A DNA stretch of 64,000 bases from Rhizorhabdus dicambivorans (GCF_002355275.1 NZ_CP023451.1:62001-126000), one strand, 5' to 3'; positions 34,675 to 43,432 are shown, numbered from the stretch's first letter. Made by a program: numbers and translations. The notes: generated by a model from the letters alone, not told the origin.

Positions 34675-35139
34675 TCAATTCTTCCTGGGGGCAGGCTGAT
34701 CCGATTGAACGACCGGACCGCCTTCCGCTTCCCACCGGTCGACACAGTCGCAATCGTCATAGGCATCGACCGCCAAGGTCTCGGCGCCGGCTTTTGCCTG
34801 TGATCCTTCTACAGGCGGAAAGAGGATCGTCAGAAGCAGCACAGAGTTTTCCGCGCCCTTGACCGAGTGCGGCGCGCCTCCTTCGAGATAGACCCACTGG
34901 TTACGCCGCAGTTCGATCGAGCTTGCGCTGAGCTCGACTTTCACATGGCCCTCGAGGCAATGCAGCATGATGCTGCCCGGCACCTGATGCTGGCGCATTT
35001 CGGTGCCGCTCGGGATCACCAGCCGGATGGTTTCGAAATGGTCCGCCTTCACGATCGCTGTGGAATGTTCTTCATGTGTCGTCACGTTCTCGGGCAAGAG
35101 ATCGACGACTTCTCCGGGCGCTGCGTGGTGAAGGGCCAT
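34675..35139 (-). CDS. Cupin-domain protein of the NO-defence operon
   Basis: The ATG at 35139 has AAGGAA upstream (154 residues, starts MALHHAAPGEVVDLL); a TTG at 35148 is less likely. One cupin beta-barrel: RLVIPSGTEMRQHQVPGSIM, LHCLEGHVKVEL, then QWVYLEGGAPHSVKG with metal-type His. The C-terminal tail has DDCDCVDRWEAEGG. It lies between the zinc-ribbon gene and qNor, so it probably takes part in NO response; its ligand is unknown. Confidence 0.75.
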   Translation of the reverse strand: MALHHAAPGEVVDLLPENVTTHEEHSTAIVKADHFETIRLVIPSGTEMRQHQVPGSIMLHCLEGHVKVELSASSIELRRNQWVYLEGGAPHSVKGAENSVLLLTILFPPVEGSQAKAGAETLAVDAYDDCDCVDRWEAEGGPVVQSDQPAPRKN

Positions 35140-35144
35140 ATCGT

Positions 35145-35354
35145 TCAATTCCTTTCCGTGTTCGTGGTTTTATGATTGGAGCAAGACGGGCAAGCGGACT
35201 GCCGCGTGCGGTCCGGCTTGGAGCGTCCAGCGCGCAATACCTTTACCCATCGCGCGCCGATTTGGAGTCCTGCGGCGATCCATGACCGCGACGCGCGGCG
35301 ACGACCGTCAAAGGGAGCGGGATCGACCGGTTCACCACATTCTGGACAGAACAT
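35145..35354 (-). CDS. Small zinc-ribbon protein
   Basis: A 69-residue protein. The start at 35354 is decided by a strong GGAGGAACGTGAC leader. CPEC at the N-terminus (MFCPECGEP) and CPSC near the C-terminus (SACPSCSNH) form a four-cysteine zinc-ribbon-like pair; the middle is basic (GRRRASRSW, RAGRSKPDRTRQ). It sits between nsrR and the cupin gene. It could bind nucleic acid or zinc; NO-sensitive thiols are a possibility. Confidence 0.6.
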   Translation of the reverse strand: MFCPECGEPVDPAPFDGRRRASRSWIAAGLQIGARWVKVLRAGRSKPDRTRQSACPSCSNHKTTNTERN

Positions 35355-35396
35355 GTCACGTTCCTCCTTTTCGGCTTCGATGCGCCAAGACGTCAA

Positions 35397-35855
35397 TCAT
35401 CCATCTGGCGCCGCAGGGGTTTCGAACCGATCGGCCGCGTTACGCTCGAAGAGCGACGCGAGATCTCGCCGCTTCGTCAGCAGGTCGGCAAGCGTATAGC
35501 GGTCAAGTACCGCCAGGAACGCGCCGAGCGCCTCCTTCAGCACGCCCGTCAGCCCACATGCAGGCGCGACCACGCATCCGCCGCAGTCAACGAGATCGAA
35601 GCCGTCCTCGGTCTGGCGTATGAGTGCGCCGATGTTGATCTCTTCGGGCGGCCGCCCCAGGCGGATGCCGCCCGACCGTCCACGCACACTCTCCACATCA
35701 CCACTGCGTGCGAGTTGGTTCACCACCTTCATCAAGTGATTCTGCGAGATTCCGTAGGCCTGCGCGACCTCACCGATCGAGCACAGGCGGTCAGGCCGCG
35801 CGCCCAGATAGAGCAGCACGCGCATCGAATAGTCGGTGAACAGGGTCAGTTTCAT
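35397..35855 (-). CDS. nsrR: Rrf2-family NO-sensing repressor NsrR
   Basis: A 152-residue protein. The winged-helix N-terminus reads MKLTLFTDYSMRVLLYLGAR and YGISQNHLMKVVNQLARSG, as in NsrR/Rrf2. Three cysteines for an Fe-S cluster are Cys91, Cys94 and Cys100 (VDCGGCVVAPACGL). NsrR represses NO-detoxification genes until NO damages its cluster. It heads the leftward operon and is divergent from the globin/Hmp genes, with two palindromes between them. Confidence 0.92.
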   Translation of the reverse strand: MKLTLFTDYSMRVLLYLGARPDRLCSIGEVAQAYGISQNHLMKVVNQLARSGDVESVRGRSGGIRLGRPPEEINIGALIRQTEDGFDLVDCGGCVVAPACGLTGVLKEALGAFLAVLDRYTLADLLTKRRDLASLFERNAADRFETPAAPDG

Positions 35856-35891
35856 GGGGCGTTCCCACTCTCTTCCTCAGCTCGTCGCATT

Positions 35892-35907
35892 AAGATGTAT
35901 TCATCTT
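35892..35907. promoter_or_regulatory. NsrR-like operator 1
   Basis: AAGATGTATTCATCTT, an almost perfect palindrome with AAGATG/CATCTT arms that match the NsrR consensus half-site. It lies 37 bp from the nsrR start and 58 bp from the globin start, where it can control both promoters. Confidence 0.6.
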
Positions 35908-35931
35908 GCATGTTTTCAGGGAAAAGTATAG

Positions 35932-35948
35932 ATGCATTCCGGATACAT
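35932..35948. promoter_or_regulatory. NsrR-like operator 2
   Basis: ATGCATTCCGGATACAT is an imperfect palindrome (arms ATG(C/T)AT), just upstream of the truncated globin start. It has the same half-site style as operator 1. Confidence 0.45.
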
Positions 35949-35964
35949 GATTGGAGTCGGGCGA

Positions 35965-36402
35965 ATGACCGAGCTGGAACTGAAGGATGAGGCGCTCAAG
36001 CAGCTTGTCGACGCCTTCTACGCGCGCGTTCGCGCAGATGCCGACCTGGGGCCGATTTTCAACGACGCGATCGATGACTGGCCGGAACATCTCGAAAAGC
36101 TGGCGGCGTTCTGGTCATCCGTCATGCTCGCCAGTGGCCGATACAAGGGCCAGCCCGTGCCAGCGCACCTGAAGCACAGGTCGAGGATAACGCCAGCGCT
36201 TTTCGACCGCTGGCTCGCGCTGTGGGACTGTACGACAAACGAGATGATGGCGCCCGACGCAGCTGCGGCTCTGCAGGCGAAAGCGAAGCGGATTGCCGAG
36301 AGCCTGCAGCTTGCCATGTTTTTTCGGCTCGATCGGCCAAGCGTCGCTGACGGCGAGGCCGGGTCCATTCATTGCGAACGGCGAGTACCCACCCATGCCT
36401 GA
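35965..36402 (+). CDS. Group III truncated hemoglobin
   Basis: A 145-residue protein from the ATG at 35965 (GGAG upstream). It shows LVDAFYARVRADADLGPIFN, the aromatic WPEHLEKLAAFWSSVML helix and PVPAHLKHR, whose first His aligns with the proximal heme ligand of Campylobacter Ctb. Group III globins bind O2/NO and are often NO-induced. It begins the rightward operon under the NsrR-like sites. The stop overlaps the next gene. Confidence 0.85.
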   Translation: MTELELKDEALKQLVDAFYARVRADADLGPIFNDAIDDWPEHLEKLAAFWSSVMLASGRYKGQPVPAHLKHRSRITPALFDRWLALWDCTTNEMMAPDAAAALQAKAKRIAESLQLAMFFRLDRPSVADGEAGSIHCERRVPTHA

Positions 36403-36670
36403 CATTCTACCCTATCGTTCGACGCCGGTGTTCGATCAGGACACGCTCCCGGCCGCCCTGCGGGCACGCCATGATACCAAGGCGGGTGTCTGGGGTTTGA
36501 TCCGCGTTCTGGAGGGTGAGCTTCGGCTGACCTATCTCGATCCACCGTCGGAGGTTGTCCTGACGCCCGAACGGCCCGGATTGATCTTGCCGCAGCAGCC
36601 GCACTTCGTGACGCCCATCGGCGCCATGAAAATGCGGGTCGATTTCTATGATCAGCCGCCCGGCGCCTGA
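36395..36670 (+). CDS. DUF1971 protein (TehB N-terminal-like cupin)
   Basis: A 91-residue protein: LPYRSTPVFDQDTLPAALRA, HDTKAGVWGLIRVLEGELRL and RPGLILPQQPHFVTPIGAMK. This is the DUF1971 cupin-like fold, also found next to tellurite-resistance and NO genes. The substrate is unknown. Overlap with the globin gene implies coupled translation. Confidence 0.8.
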   Translation: MPDILPYRSTPVFDQDTLPAALRARHDTKAGVWGLIRVLEGELRLTYLDPPSEVVLTPERPGLILPQQPHFVTPIGAMKMRVDFYDQPPGA

Positions 36671-36710
36671 TCGCCGGGAAACTCGAATCCCTTCCAACAA
36701 GGAGAAGTTT

Positions 36711-37922
36711 ATGTCGCAGCCCCTCAGCGATCAGACCATCGCGCTCGTCAAGGCGACGGTCCCCGCGCTCGAAGCGCATGGTCTGGATATCGTGCATGAA
36801 ATGTATTCCAGGATGTTCCAGAACCCGGACATTCGCGATCTTTTCAACCAGTCGCATCATGGTGACGCCGGTTCGCAGCCGCGCGCGCTCACCGGCGCCA
36901 TTCTCGCCTATGCCAGCAATATCGACAATCTCGGCGCGCTGGCTCCCGCGGTCGAGCGCATCGCGCAAAAGCATGTCGGTCTCCAGATACTGCCGGAGCA
37001 CTATCCGCACGTCGCCGAAGCACTGCTCGGTGCGATCAAGGCGGTGCTGGGCGATGCGGCGACCGACGAAATCCTCGGGGCCTGGGGGGAAGCTTACTGG
37101 TTTCTCGCCAATATCCTGATCGCGCGGGAACAGCGCGTCTACACCGAACAGAAGGACGCGGCCGGCGGCTGGAACGGCTGGCGCGATTTCCGCGTCGAAG
37201 ACGTTGTGCGCGAAAGCAGCGTCATCAATTCCTTTGTCCTTCGCCCCGTCGACGGCGGCCCCGTCATGCGCCACAAGCCGGGCCAGTATCTTACCTTCTG
37301 GCTCGAAATTCCCGGACATCCGCCGGTCAAGCGCAACTACTCGATTTCGGCCGCCGCCAATGGCGAAACCTATCGCATTTCGGTCAAGCGCGAGCCGCAA
37401 GGGCTCGCGTCGGGCTGGTTGCACGACGAGGCGAAACCCGGGACGATCCTGAAGGTGGCCGCGCCTGCTGGCGAATTCTTCCTCGCCGATCATGTCGAAC
37501 GGCCGGTCGTACTGCTGTCGGGCGGCGTGGGCCTGACGCCGATGGTGGCGATGCTCGAAGCCCTCGTTCAGAACGGCGCCGAAGTGCCGGTTCATTACAT
37601 CCACGGCACGCATGACCGCGACACCCATGCGATGCGCGACCATGTCCGCGCTGTGGCGAGCCATGGCCAATCGATCGCGATCACCGATTTTCACCAGACC
37701 CCGCTCGAGGATGAAACAGAGGGCAGCGACTACGATGTGGCCGGCATAATTACCGATGAATGGTTGGTCGCCAGCACACCGGTCGCACAAGCGGACTATT
37801 ACATCTGCGGGCCGCGTCCGTTCCTGCGTCATGCGGTCTCGACCCTGTCGCTGGCGGGTGTGCCGTCGGACAGGATCCACTATGAGTTCTTCGGCCCGGC
37901 CGACGAACTGCTCGCGGCCTGA
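36711..37922 (+). CDS. hmp: Flavohemoglobin NO dioxygenase
   Basis: A 403-residue protein, start with AAGGAG nine bases upstream. The globin domain has FNQSHHGDAG-type E-helix and the proximal His in AQKHVGLQILPEHY. The reductase part has the FAD motif RNYSIS and the NAD motif LLSGGVGLTPMVAML, with YYICGPRPFL and HYEFFGP at the end. It converts NO to nitrate with O2 and NAD(P)H. It works together with qNor, which removes NO without oxygen. Confidence 0.95.
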   Translation: MSQPLSDQTIALVKATVPALEAHGLDIVHEMYSRMFQNPDIRDLFNQSHHGDAGSQPRALTGAILAYASNIDNLGALAPAVERIAQKHVGLQILPEHYPHVAEALLGAIKAVLGDAATDEILGAWGEAYWFLANILIAREQRVYTEQKDAAGGWNGWRDFRVEDVVRESSVINSFVLRPVDGGPVMRHKPGQYLTFWLEIPGHPPVKRNYSISAAANGETYRISVKREPQGLASGWLHDEAKPGTILKVAAPAGEFFLADHVERPVVLLSGGVGLTPMVAMLEALVQNGAEVPVHYIHGTHDRDTHAMRDHVRAVASHGQSIAITDFHQTPLEDETEGSDYDVAGIITDEWLVASTPVAQADYYICGPRPFLRHAVSTLSLAGVPSDRIHYEFFGPADELLAA

Positions 37923-37934
37923 GGGAGCGGAGGC

Positions 37935-38396
37935 ATGGACGACATCATCCTGGCCCGGGCCGTTCATGTCCTGGCGGTCCTTGTCTGGATCGGCGGCGTG
38001 GCGTTCGTGACGCTTGTGGTGATGCCGTCCGTGCGCGCCGCCAATCCGCCGGCGGAGCGGCTGGCGGCCTTTCATCGACTGGAGGGGCGCTTTGCGGCGC
38101 AGGCGCGCATCTGGGTGCTATTGGCAGGACTGAGCGGCTTCTGGATGATCTATCGCGCGCAGATGTGGGACCGCTTTTTCGATCTTCGCTTCTGGTGGAT
38201 GCATGCGATGGTAGGGCTGTGGGCCGTGTTCGCCGCGATGCTTTTCGTGATCGAGCCGCTGTTTCTCCACCGCCGAATGATGACATCGGTCAAGCCCGCC
38301 GCAGATTTTGCCCGAATGGAGACACTTCACCGAATATTGCTGGGTATCGCGGCTGTCACGGTTCTCGGCGCAGTGGCGGGAAGCCACGGGTTCTAG
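37935..38396 (+). CDS. CopD-like small integral membrane protein
   Basis: A 153-residue protein with four membrane helices: RAVHVLAVLVWIGGVAFVTL, WVLLAGLSGFWMIY, WWMHAMVGLWAVFAAMLFVI and ILLGIAAVTVLGAVAG. Histidines fall in or by helices (RAVHVL, WMHAM, ETLHRILL), resembling CopD/b-type heme membrane proteins. It is the last gene of the NO operon, 12 bp after hmp. Function unknown. Confidence 0.65.
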   Translation: MDDIILARAVHVLAVLVWIGGVAFVTLVVMPSVRAANPPAERLAAFHRLEGRFAAQARIWVLLAGLSGFWMIYRAQMWDRFFDLRFWWMHAMVGLWAVFAAMLFVIEPLFLHRRMMTSVKPAADFARMETLHRILLGIAAVTVLGAVAGSHGF

Positions 38397-38645
38397 ACTG
38401 CGCTTTTCGTGTGGTTCCAAAATTCAGTGGCTGTCTCCCAAGAGGGGATCAGATATCCGCCGGGGCCGCCCGCGCCAATCCAGCCCAATCTTCCGCCCGC
38501 CATCGGACGTTCGTGGTTCGGAACCATCCTATGCGAAGTCGATTCCCACAGGACTGCCGCTCGAAGCCCTCCCATTATTGCCGATGCCATGGGTTCCGCC
38601 TGACCTGCTCTCTTCCGCTCCAATCGCACAGCAAAGTGAAACGCC

Positions 38646-39434
38646 ATGTTCAACAAGCCATTCACAGCCGTACTGGCGATGACCATGCTCGCGCTCGGCG
38701 GCTGCGCGACAGGCGCGCGATACGTCGATCCCCAAGCCCCCATTGCGGAGCTGAGAGACAAGGTCGTAACCGGCAACGCATCCTATCGACAGCGCATCGC
38801 TCTGCCCGCCCGCGCGAAATTCAACGTGAGACTGCTGGACGTTTCGCGCGCCGATGCGAGATCGGTGATCATTGCCAAGGAAACGCGCGAGACAGCAGGG
38901 CAGCAGGTTCCTTTGCCATTTTCGATTAGGGTGAAGGAACAGGACTTGAAGACCAACATGCGTTACGCAGTCCGTGCGACGATTACCGATCCCGAGGGCA
39001 ACCCGATATGGACCACGGATACGGTTCATTCGGTCGATCCCACGCGGTTCGAGCAGGATCTGGGGACGCTCAATATGGTTCGCGTTGGTGACCGCCCGGC
39101 GGCTTCAGGCTTGATCGGCCCGCAATTCAAGGTGGAGGACATCAATCAGACCGGTCTGATCGACAAATCCAATGTGACGGTGCAGTTTTCGCAAGACGGC
39201 CGAGTGAGCGGATCGGCCGGCTGCAACAGGTTCACCGGCGACTATTCGATCGAGGAACAGTCGCTTCGGATCGGACCGCTCGCCGTGACGCGCCGGGCTT
39301 GCGTGCCGGCGCTCGGGAACCAGGAAACCAGGTTCCTGGCCATTCTGCAGGATGTGACCTCATGGTCCGTCAACAGCAATGGGTCAGTGCTCTTCCGTGC
39401 CGACGACGGACGATACCTGGCGGCGATACGCTGA
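38646..39434 (+). CDS. Lipoprotein with YbaY and META (HslJ-like) domains
   Basis: A 262-residue protein. The lipobox is ALGGCATG. The first part (RIALPARAKFNVRLLDVSRA, PLPFSIRVKE) is the YbaY type-III secretion lipoprotein chaperone-like domain. The second (LIDKSNVTVQFSQDGRVSGS, AGCNRFTGDYSIEEQSLRIG, RRACVPALGNQETRFLAIL) is a META/HslJ domain. Periplasmic or outer-membrane attached, stress-related by family; exact role unknown. Confidence 0.82.
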   Translation: MFNKPFTAVLAMTMLALGGCATGARYVDPQAPIAELRDKVVTGNASYRQRIALPARAKFNVRLLDVSRADARSVIIAKETRETAGQQVPLPFSIRVKEQDLKTNMRYAVRATITDPEGNPIWTTDTVHSVDPTRFEQDLGTLNMVRVGDRPAASGLIGPQFKVEDINQTGLIDKSNVTVQFSQDGRVSGSAGCNRFTGDYSIEEQSLRIGPLAVTRRACVPALGNQETRFLAILQDVTSWSVNSNGSVLFRADDGRYLAAIR

Positions 39435-39779
39435 TTCGACCGCAGTATGCTGAAGAGCGGCTGCCGCTCAGTCCTGACCGATCGGAGACGGAGGTCGAGC
39501 CAGTCTTGGACACAGGCTTAACGGTCCAAGAGCTTGATCGGCAAAAGTCCATTGCGCCGTCGCCAAACACAGGTTCAAATTCGGCCGCGATGCGTGGCGA
39601 GCGACGCTGACCACTGATTTTTTGGTGTTTACCGCGGGAGACGGCAGGGCAATAGTTGGGAACTTCCGTCCGACCCGCGTGTTGCTGGTTCGGCGCGAGC
39701 TGTGTTCCCATCGGGAGCGAACCTGCTGCTGCGCTGTCAGCCCGTGGCGATGACCGATGAGGGGGGAAATAGATCGGCC
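39435..39779. other. Promoter region of the cco operon
   Basis: Some 345 bp without a gene. It must carry the ccoN promoter. A weak FNR-like half-site TTGATCGGCAAAAG starts at 39534, but its second half does not match. A short stem (GAGCGG/CCGCTC) follows the lipoprotein gene around 39455. Confidence 0.4.
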
Positions 39780-41423
39780 ATGATACTGACCTTGACCGAG
39801 ACCGAACGCCAGATCGCGCTCGCCATTTCCGTTGCCGTCGGTCTGTGCGGCCTCGTTCTCGCAGCGGCAGGCAATCAGGACACAATGGAAATCCACGGCT
39901 GGCTGATCCTGGCCATTGCCGCCATTTGCGCCATCATCGTAATCCGCGGCATCTGGGGACCGGAACCGCCAAAATCCCGTTTGCAAAGCTACTATGACGA
40001 GCCCATCAAGGCCGGCATCATCGCCAGCATGGCTTGGGCGGTGGTGGCGATGTTCGTGGGGGTCTGGGTCGCCGCGCTGCTGGCATTCCCTGACCTGACG
40101 TTTGACAGTGCCTGGGCGAGCTTCGGCCGCTTGCGACCGGTGCACACCAGCGGCGTGATCTTCGGCTTTGGCGGCAACGCGCTCATCGCCACCTCGCTGC
40201 ATGTCGTGCAGCGGACCTCGCGGGCGCGTCTTCCCGATCAGCTTTCGGCCTGGTTCGTGCTGGTGGGCTACAACCTGTTCTGCATCCTCGCGGCCAGCGG
40301 TTATCTGCTCGGGGTTACCCAATCGAAGGAATATGCCGAGGCCGAATGGTATGCCGACATCTGGCTGGTGATCGTCTGGGTGACCTACTTCATCCTCTAC
40401 ATCCGGACGCTCGCACGCCGCAAGGAACCACACATTTATGTGGCCAACTGGTACTTCATGGCCTTCATTCTCGTCGTCGCGATACTCCATATCATCAACA
40501 ATCTCGCGATTCCGGTCTCGCTGGGCCATGCGAAGAGCTACACCATCTGGTCGGGCGTCCAGGATGCTATGGTGCAGTGGTGGTATGGTCATAACGCCGT
40601 CGCCTTCTTCCTGACGGCGGGCTTCCTGGGCATGCTCTATTACTACCTGCCCATCCGGGCCCAGCGGCCGATCTTCTCCTACCGTCTCTCGATCCTGAGC
40701 TTTTGGGGCATTACCTTCTTCTACATGTGGGCGGGTTCCCACCACCTTCATTATACCGCCCTACCGCACTGGGTTCAGACGCTGGGCATGACCTTCTCGG
40801 TGATGCTCCTCGTGCCGTCATGGGCTTCGGCTGGCAACGCCTTGCTAACATTGAACGGCGCCTGGCACCGCGTGCGCGATGATGCGACGCTCCGCTTCAT
40901 GATGGTCGCGGCGGTGTTTTATGGCATCTCGACCTTTGAAGGTTCGTTCCTCGCCATCCGGCCCGTCAATTCGCTTTCGCATTACACCGACTGGACGGTT
41001 GGCCATGTTCACGCCGGCGCGCTCGGCTGGGTGGCGCTCATCACCTTCGGCTCGCTCTACACGCTGGTGCCGTCCTTGTGGAAGCGCGAGGCGATGTATT
41101 CGCCCGCCTTGGTCGAGTGGCACTTCTGGCTCTCGCTTGCCGGCACTCTTGTCTACATTTTTGCCATGTGGAACTCGGGCATCATCCAGGGCCTGATGTG
41201 GCGGACCTATACGGAGGAAGGCACGCTAGCCTACTCCTTCCTGGATTCGCTCAGAGCCATGTATCCCTATTACATCGCGCGTACGCTCGGCGGCCTTCTG
41301 TTCCTGATCGGTGCTGTGATCGGCGCCTACAATATGTGGAGGACCATTCGCGCCGCCTCGGCCCAGGCGCCGTTCGAAGGCGACGTCCCGCTACAGGCCG
41401 CGACGGCGGCGGGGAGGGCCTGA
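39780..41423 (+). CDS. ccoN: cbb3 oxidase catalytic subunit CcoN
   Basis: A 547-residue subunit I (start ATG 39780; an in-frame ATG at 39750 is possible). Heme and CuB ligands are visible: RPVHTSGVIFGFGGNALIAT, WWYGHNAVAFFLTAGFLGML with the cross-linked Tyr region YYYLP, WAGSHHLHYTALPHW, and TVGHVHAGALGW. It reduces O2 with high affinity. It heads the operon ccoN-ccoO-ccoQ-ccoP. Confidence 0.95.
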   Translation: MILTLTETERQIALAISVAVGLCGLVLAAAGNQDTMEIHGWLILAIAAICAIIVIRGIWGPEPPKSRLQSYYDEPIKAGIIASMAWAVVAMFVGVWVAALLAFPDLTFDSAWASFGRLRPVHTSGVIFGFGGNALIATSLHVVQRTSRARLPDQLSAWFVLVGYNLFCILAASGYLLGVTQSKEYAEAEWYADIWLVIVWVTYFILYIRTLARRKEPHIYVANWYFMAFILVVAILHIINNLAIPVSLGHAKSYTIWSGVQDAMVQWWYGHNAVAFFLTAGFLGMLYYYLPIRAQRPIFSYRLSILSFWGITFFYMWAGSHHLHYTALPHWVQTLGMTFSVMLLVPSWASAGNALLTLNGAWHRVRDDATLRFMMVAAVFYGISTFEGSFLAIRPVNSLSHYTDWTVGHVHAGALGWVALITFGSLYTLVPSLWKREAMYSPALVEWHFWLSLAGTLVYIFAMWNSGIIQGLMWRTYTEEGTLAYSFLDSLRAMYPYYIARTLGGLLFLIGAVIGAYNMWRTIRAASAQAPFEGDVPLQAATAAGRA

Positions 41424-41426
41424 GCC

Positions 41427-42179
41427 GTGGCGGAACTGTTTCATCGCAAGCTCGAACGTTCGGCGATCGGCTTCGTGCTCGCCATCATCGCGGCTGCCAG
41501 TGTCGGCGGCCTCGTCGAGATCGCTCCGCTTTTCACGATCGACGAGACGGTCGAGGAGGCGCCAGACATGCGGCTCTACACGCCGCTCGAACTGGCGGGG
41601 CGAAACATCTATGTGCGCGAAGGATGCTATGCCTGTCACAGCCAGATGATCCGGACGCTGCAGGACGAAGTTGAGCGCTATGGTCCCTATTCGCTCGCGG
41701 TCGAATCCAAATATGACCATCCGATGCTCTGGGGTTCGAAGCGCACCGGACCCGACCTCGCCCGCGTTGGCGGCAAATATTCCGATTTCTGGCACGTCGC
41801 CCATCTGACCAATCCGCGCGATGTGGTGCCCGATTCCAATATGCCGGCCTATCCCTGGCTGGCGCGGACGCCCTTGCGCCTCGCTGATCTGCCCTTGCAC
41901 CTCAAGGCGCTGCGGGCCGCGGGGGTGCCCTACACCGATGCCATGATCGAGAATGCGAGCGTCGATGCCTTCGACCAGGCGACACCGGAAAGCTCGACCT
42001 CGTCCGGTATCACCGAGCGGTATGGCGAAGAAACGCAGGTTCGCGTGTTCGACGATGTGGCGACCGAGGTCACCGAGATGGACGCGCTCGTCGCCTATCT
42101 TCAGGTTCTCGGCCGGCTGACCGACGTGCCGTACAAGAATACGGCCGCGCCGCAGAAGCCGCCAGAGCCGGTGAAATGA
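41427..42179 (+). CDS. ccoO: cbb3 oxidase subunit CcoO (monoheme cytochrome c)
   Basis: A 250-residue protein, GTG start four bases after ccoN. The N-terminal membrane helix (FVLAIIAAASVGGLVEI) is followed by the heme c motif CYACH in NIYVREGCYACHSQMIRTL, and by RTGPDLARVGGKYSDFWHVA with the distal Met in DSNMPAYPWL. It passes electrons to CcoN. Confidence 0.94.
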   Translation: MAELFHRKLERSAIGFVLAIIAAASVGGLVEIAPLFTIDETVEEAPDMRLYTPLELAGRNIYVREGCYACHSQMIRTLQDEVERYGPYSLAVESKYDHPMLWGSKRTGPDLARVGGKYSDFWHVAHLTNPRDVVPDSNMPAYPWLARTPLRLADLPLHLKALRAAGVPYTDAMIENASVDAFDQATPESSTSSGITERYGEETQVRVFDDVATEVTEMDALVAYLQVLGRLTDVPYKNTAAPQKPPEPVK

Positions 42180-42194
42180 CATGAGGAGGCAGGC

Positions 42195-42365
42195 ATGGAC
42201 ATAAGCCACGAGGCTCTTGTTGCATTCTCGAAAAGCTGGGGGCTGTTCTACCTCATCGGTCTGATGATCGGTGTCCTCATTTATACGTTCCGGCCGTCCA
42301 ATCGTGGCAAGTTCAACCGAGCCAAACAAAGCGTTCTCGATCAGGACGACAAGCCATGGACGTAG
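42195..42365 (+). CDS. ccoQ: cbb3 oxidase small subunit CcoQ
   Basis: A 56-residue protein starting MDISHEALVAFSKSWGLFYL with one membrane helix (GLFYLIGLMIGVLIYTF) and a short polar tail ending DDKPWT. Size, position between ccoO and ccoP and the tail fit CcoQ/FixQ. GAGGAGGC lies upstream of the ATG. The stop overlaps the ccoP start by ten bases. Confidence 0.85.
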   Translation: MDISHEALVAFSKSWGLFYLIGLMIGVLIYTFRPSNRGKFNRAKQSVLDQDDKPWT

Positions 42366-43234
42366 AGCGCGATCCCGTCAGCGGTCATGAAACGACCGGC
42401 CATGTCTGGAATGGCATCAAGGAGCTCGATACGCCGGTCCCCAAGGGTGTGCTGATTTTTCTGATCGTCACCCATCTCTTCGCTTTCGCCTGGTGGATTC
42501 TCATGCCGACTTGGCCCTTGGGCGACACCTACACCAAGGGAATTCTCAACATCGACCAGCGCACCTCGGTCGAAAAGCACCTGGTCGATTCGCAGGCGGG
42601 ACGGGCCGACTGGATAAAGCGGATCGAAAGCGAGAACCTCGAGCAGATCGCGGCCGACCCCCGGCTCATGACCATCGTGCGTAGCACCGGCCACCGGTTG
42701 TTCGGCGACAACTGCGCCGCCTGCCACGGCATTAATGCCAAGGGGGGTTATGGTTATCCCGATCTGACCGATGACGACTGGATCTGGGGCGGCGACCTTG
42801 AGACGATCGCGCAGACCATGCGTGTTGGGGTCAATGTGGAGCATCCGCAGGGGCGCGTCTCGCAGATGCCCTCGTTCGGACGCGACGGGATACTCGATGC
42901 CGATCAGGTCAGTCTGGCGGCCAACTATGTCTACGCCTTGTCGCATCCCAAGTTCGTGACGAATGCCAATCGGACGTCGATTGTATCGGGGCGCGAGGTC
43001 TTCATGGCCAATTGCGCGATTTGCCATGGCGAGGATGCGCGCGGGAAGCGCGATGTCGGCGCTCCCAATCTGACGGACGCGCGTTGGATCTATGGAGGAG
43101 ACATCGATCAGATCGTGGAGACCGTCCATGGCGGACGCCAGGGGCATATGCCGACATGGGACGAGCGGCTTACGGACTCGGATATCAAGATATTGGCGCT
43201 CTATGTTCATTCGCTGAGCGCGCCTCAGCGATGA
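42356..43234 (+). CDS. ccoP: cbb3 oxidase subunit CcoP (diheme cytochrome c)
   Basis: A 292-residue protein with an N-terminal helix (GVLIFLIVTHLFAFAWWILM) preceded by DTPVPKG and two heme c motifs: DNCAACHGINAKGGYG and ANCAICHGEDARGKRD. Each domain has its Met ligand (VSQMPSFG, HMPTWDERL). It takes electrons from soluble cytochromes and feeds CcoO/CcoN. Confidence 0.94.
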   Translation: MDVERDPVSGHETTGHVWNGIKELDTPVPKGVLIFLIVTHLFAFAWWILMPTWPLGDTYTKGILNIDQRTSVEKHLVDSQAGRADWIKRIESENLEQIAADPRLMTIVRSTGHRLFGDNCAACHGINAKGGYGYPDLTDDDWIWGGDLETIAQTMRVGVNVEHPQGRVSQMPSFGRDGILDADQVSLAANYVYALSHPKFVTNANRTSIVSGREVFMANCAICHGEDARGKRDVGAPNLTDARWIYGGDIDQIVETVHGGRQGHMPTWDERLTDSDIKILALYVHSLSAPQR

Positions 43235-43419
43235 CGGCCATGCGATCCCGATCCCGGTGGCTGGTCTGGACGCTGGTGGCAGCAGGCCTTTTGCTGTTCG
43301 TTCTTGCGAACGCGCATTTTTTCTACGTCGCCTTTCGCTCGCAGCCCGAATGCGTGGGACATTTGAAGGAACGCGCGAACGGGAGCGGGCAGTATCGCGC
43401 GGCGAAATCGGCATGCTGA
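43231..43419 (+). CDS. Small membrane protein in the cco operon
   Basis: A 62-residue protein whose ATG overlaps the ccoP stop (ATGA). One membrane helix (WLVWTLVAAGLLLFVLANAH) ends in HFFYVAFRSQPECVGHLK, and the tail ends KSAC. It takes the place where other operons carry ccoG/ccoH. No family recognised; perhaps an assembly or stability factor. Confidence 0.6.
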   Translation: MTAMRSRSRWLVWTLVAAGLLLFVLANAHFFYVAFRSQPECVGHLKERANGSGQYRAAKSAC

Positions 43420-43432
43420 AAGGTAGCGGGAC

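Noticed and set aside
35965-36402. Truncated globin lacking its proximal His
   Set aside because: Comparison with Campylobacter Ctb puts the ligand in PVPAHL, which is present.
36369-38075. 568-codon minus-strand frame opposite hmp
   Set aside because: Arg/His-rich shadow without any motif; hmp on the other strand is unmistakable.
39534-39548. FNR box before ccoN (TTGATCGGCAAAAG)
   Set aside because: Only the first half-site fits; the second half lacks ATCAA, so I do not call it.
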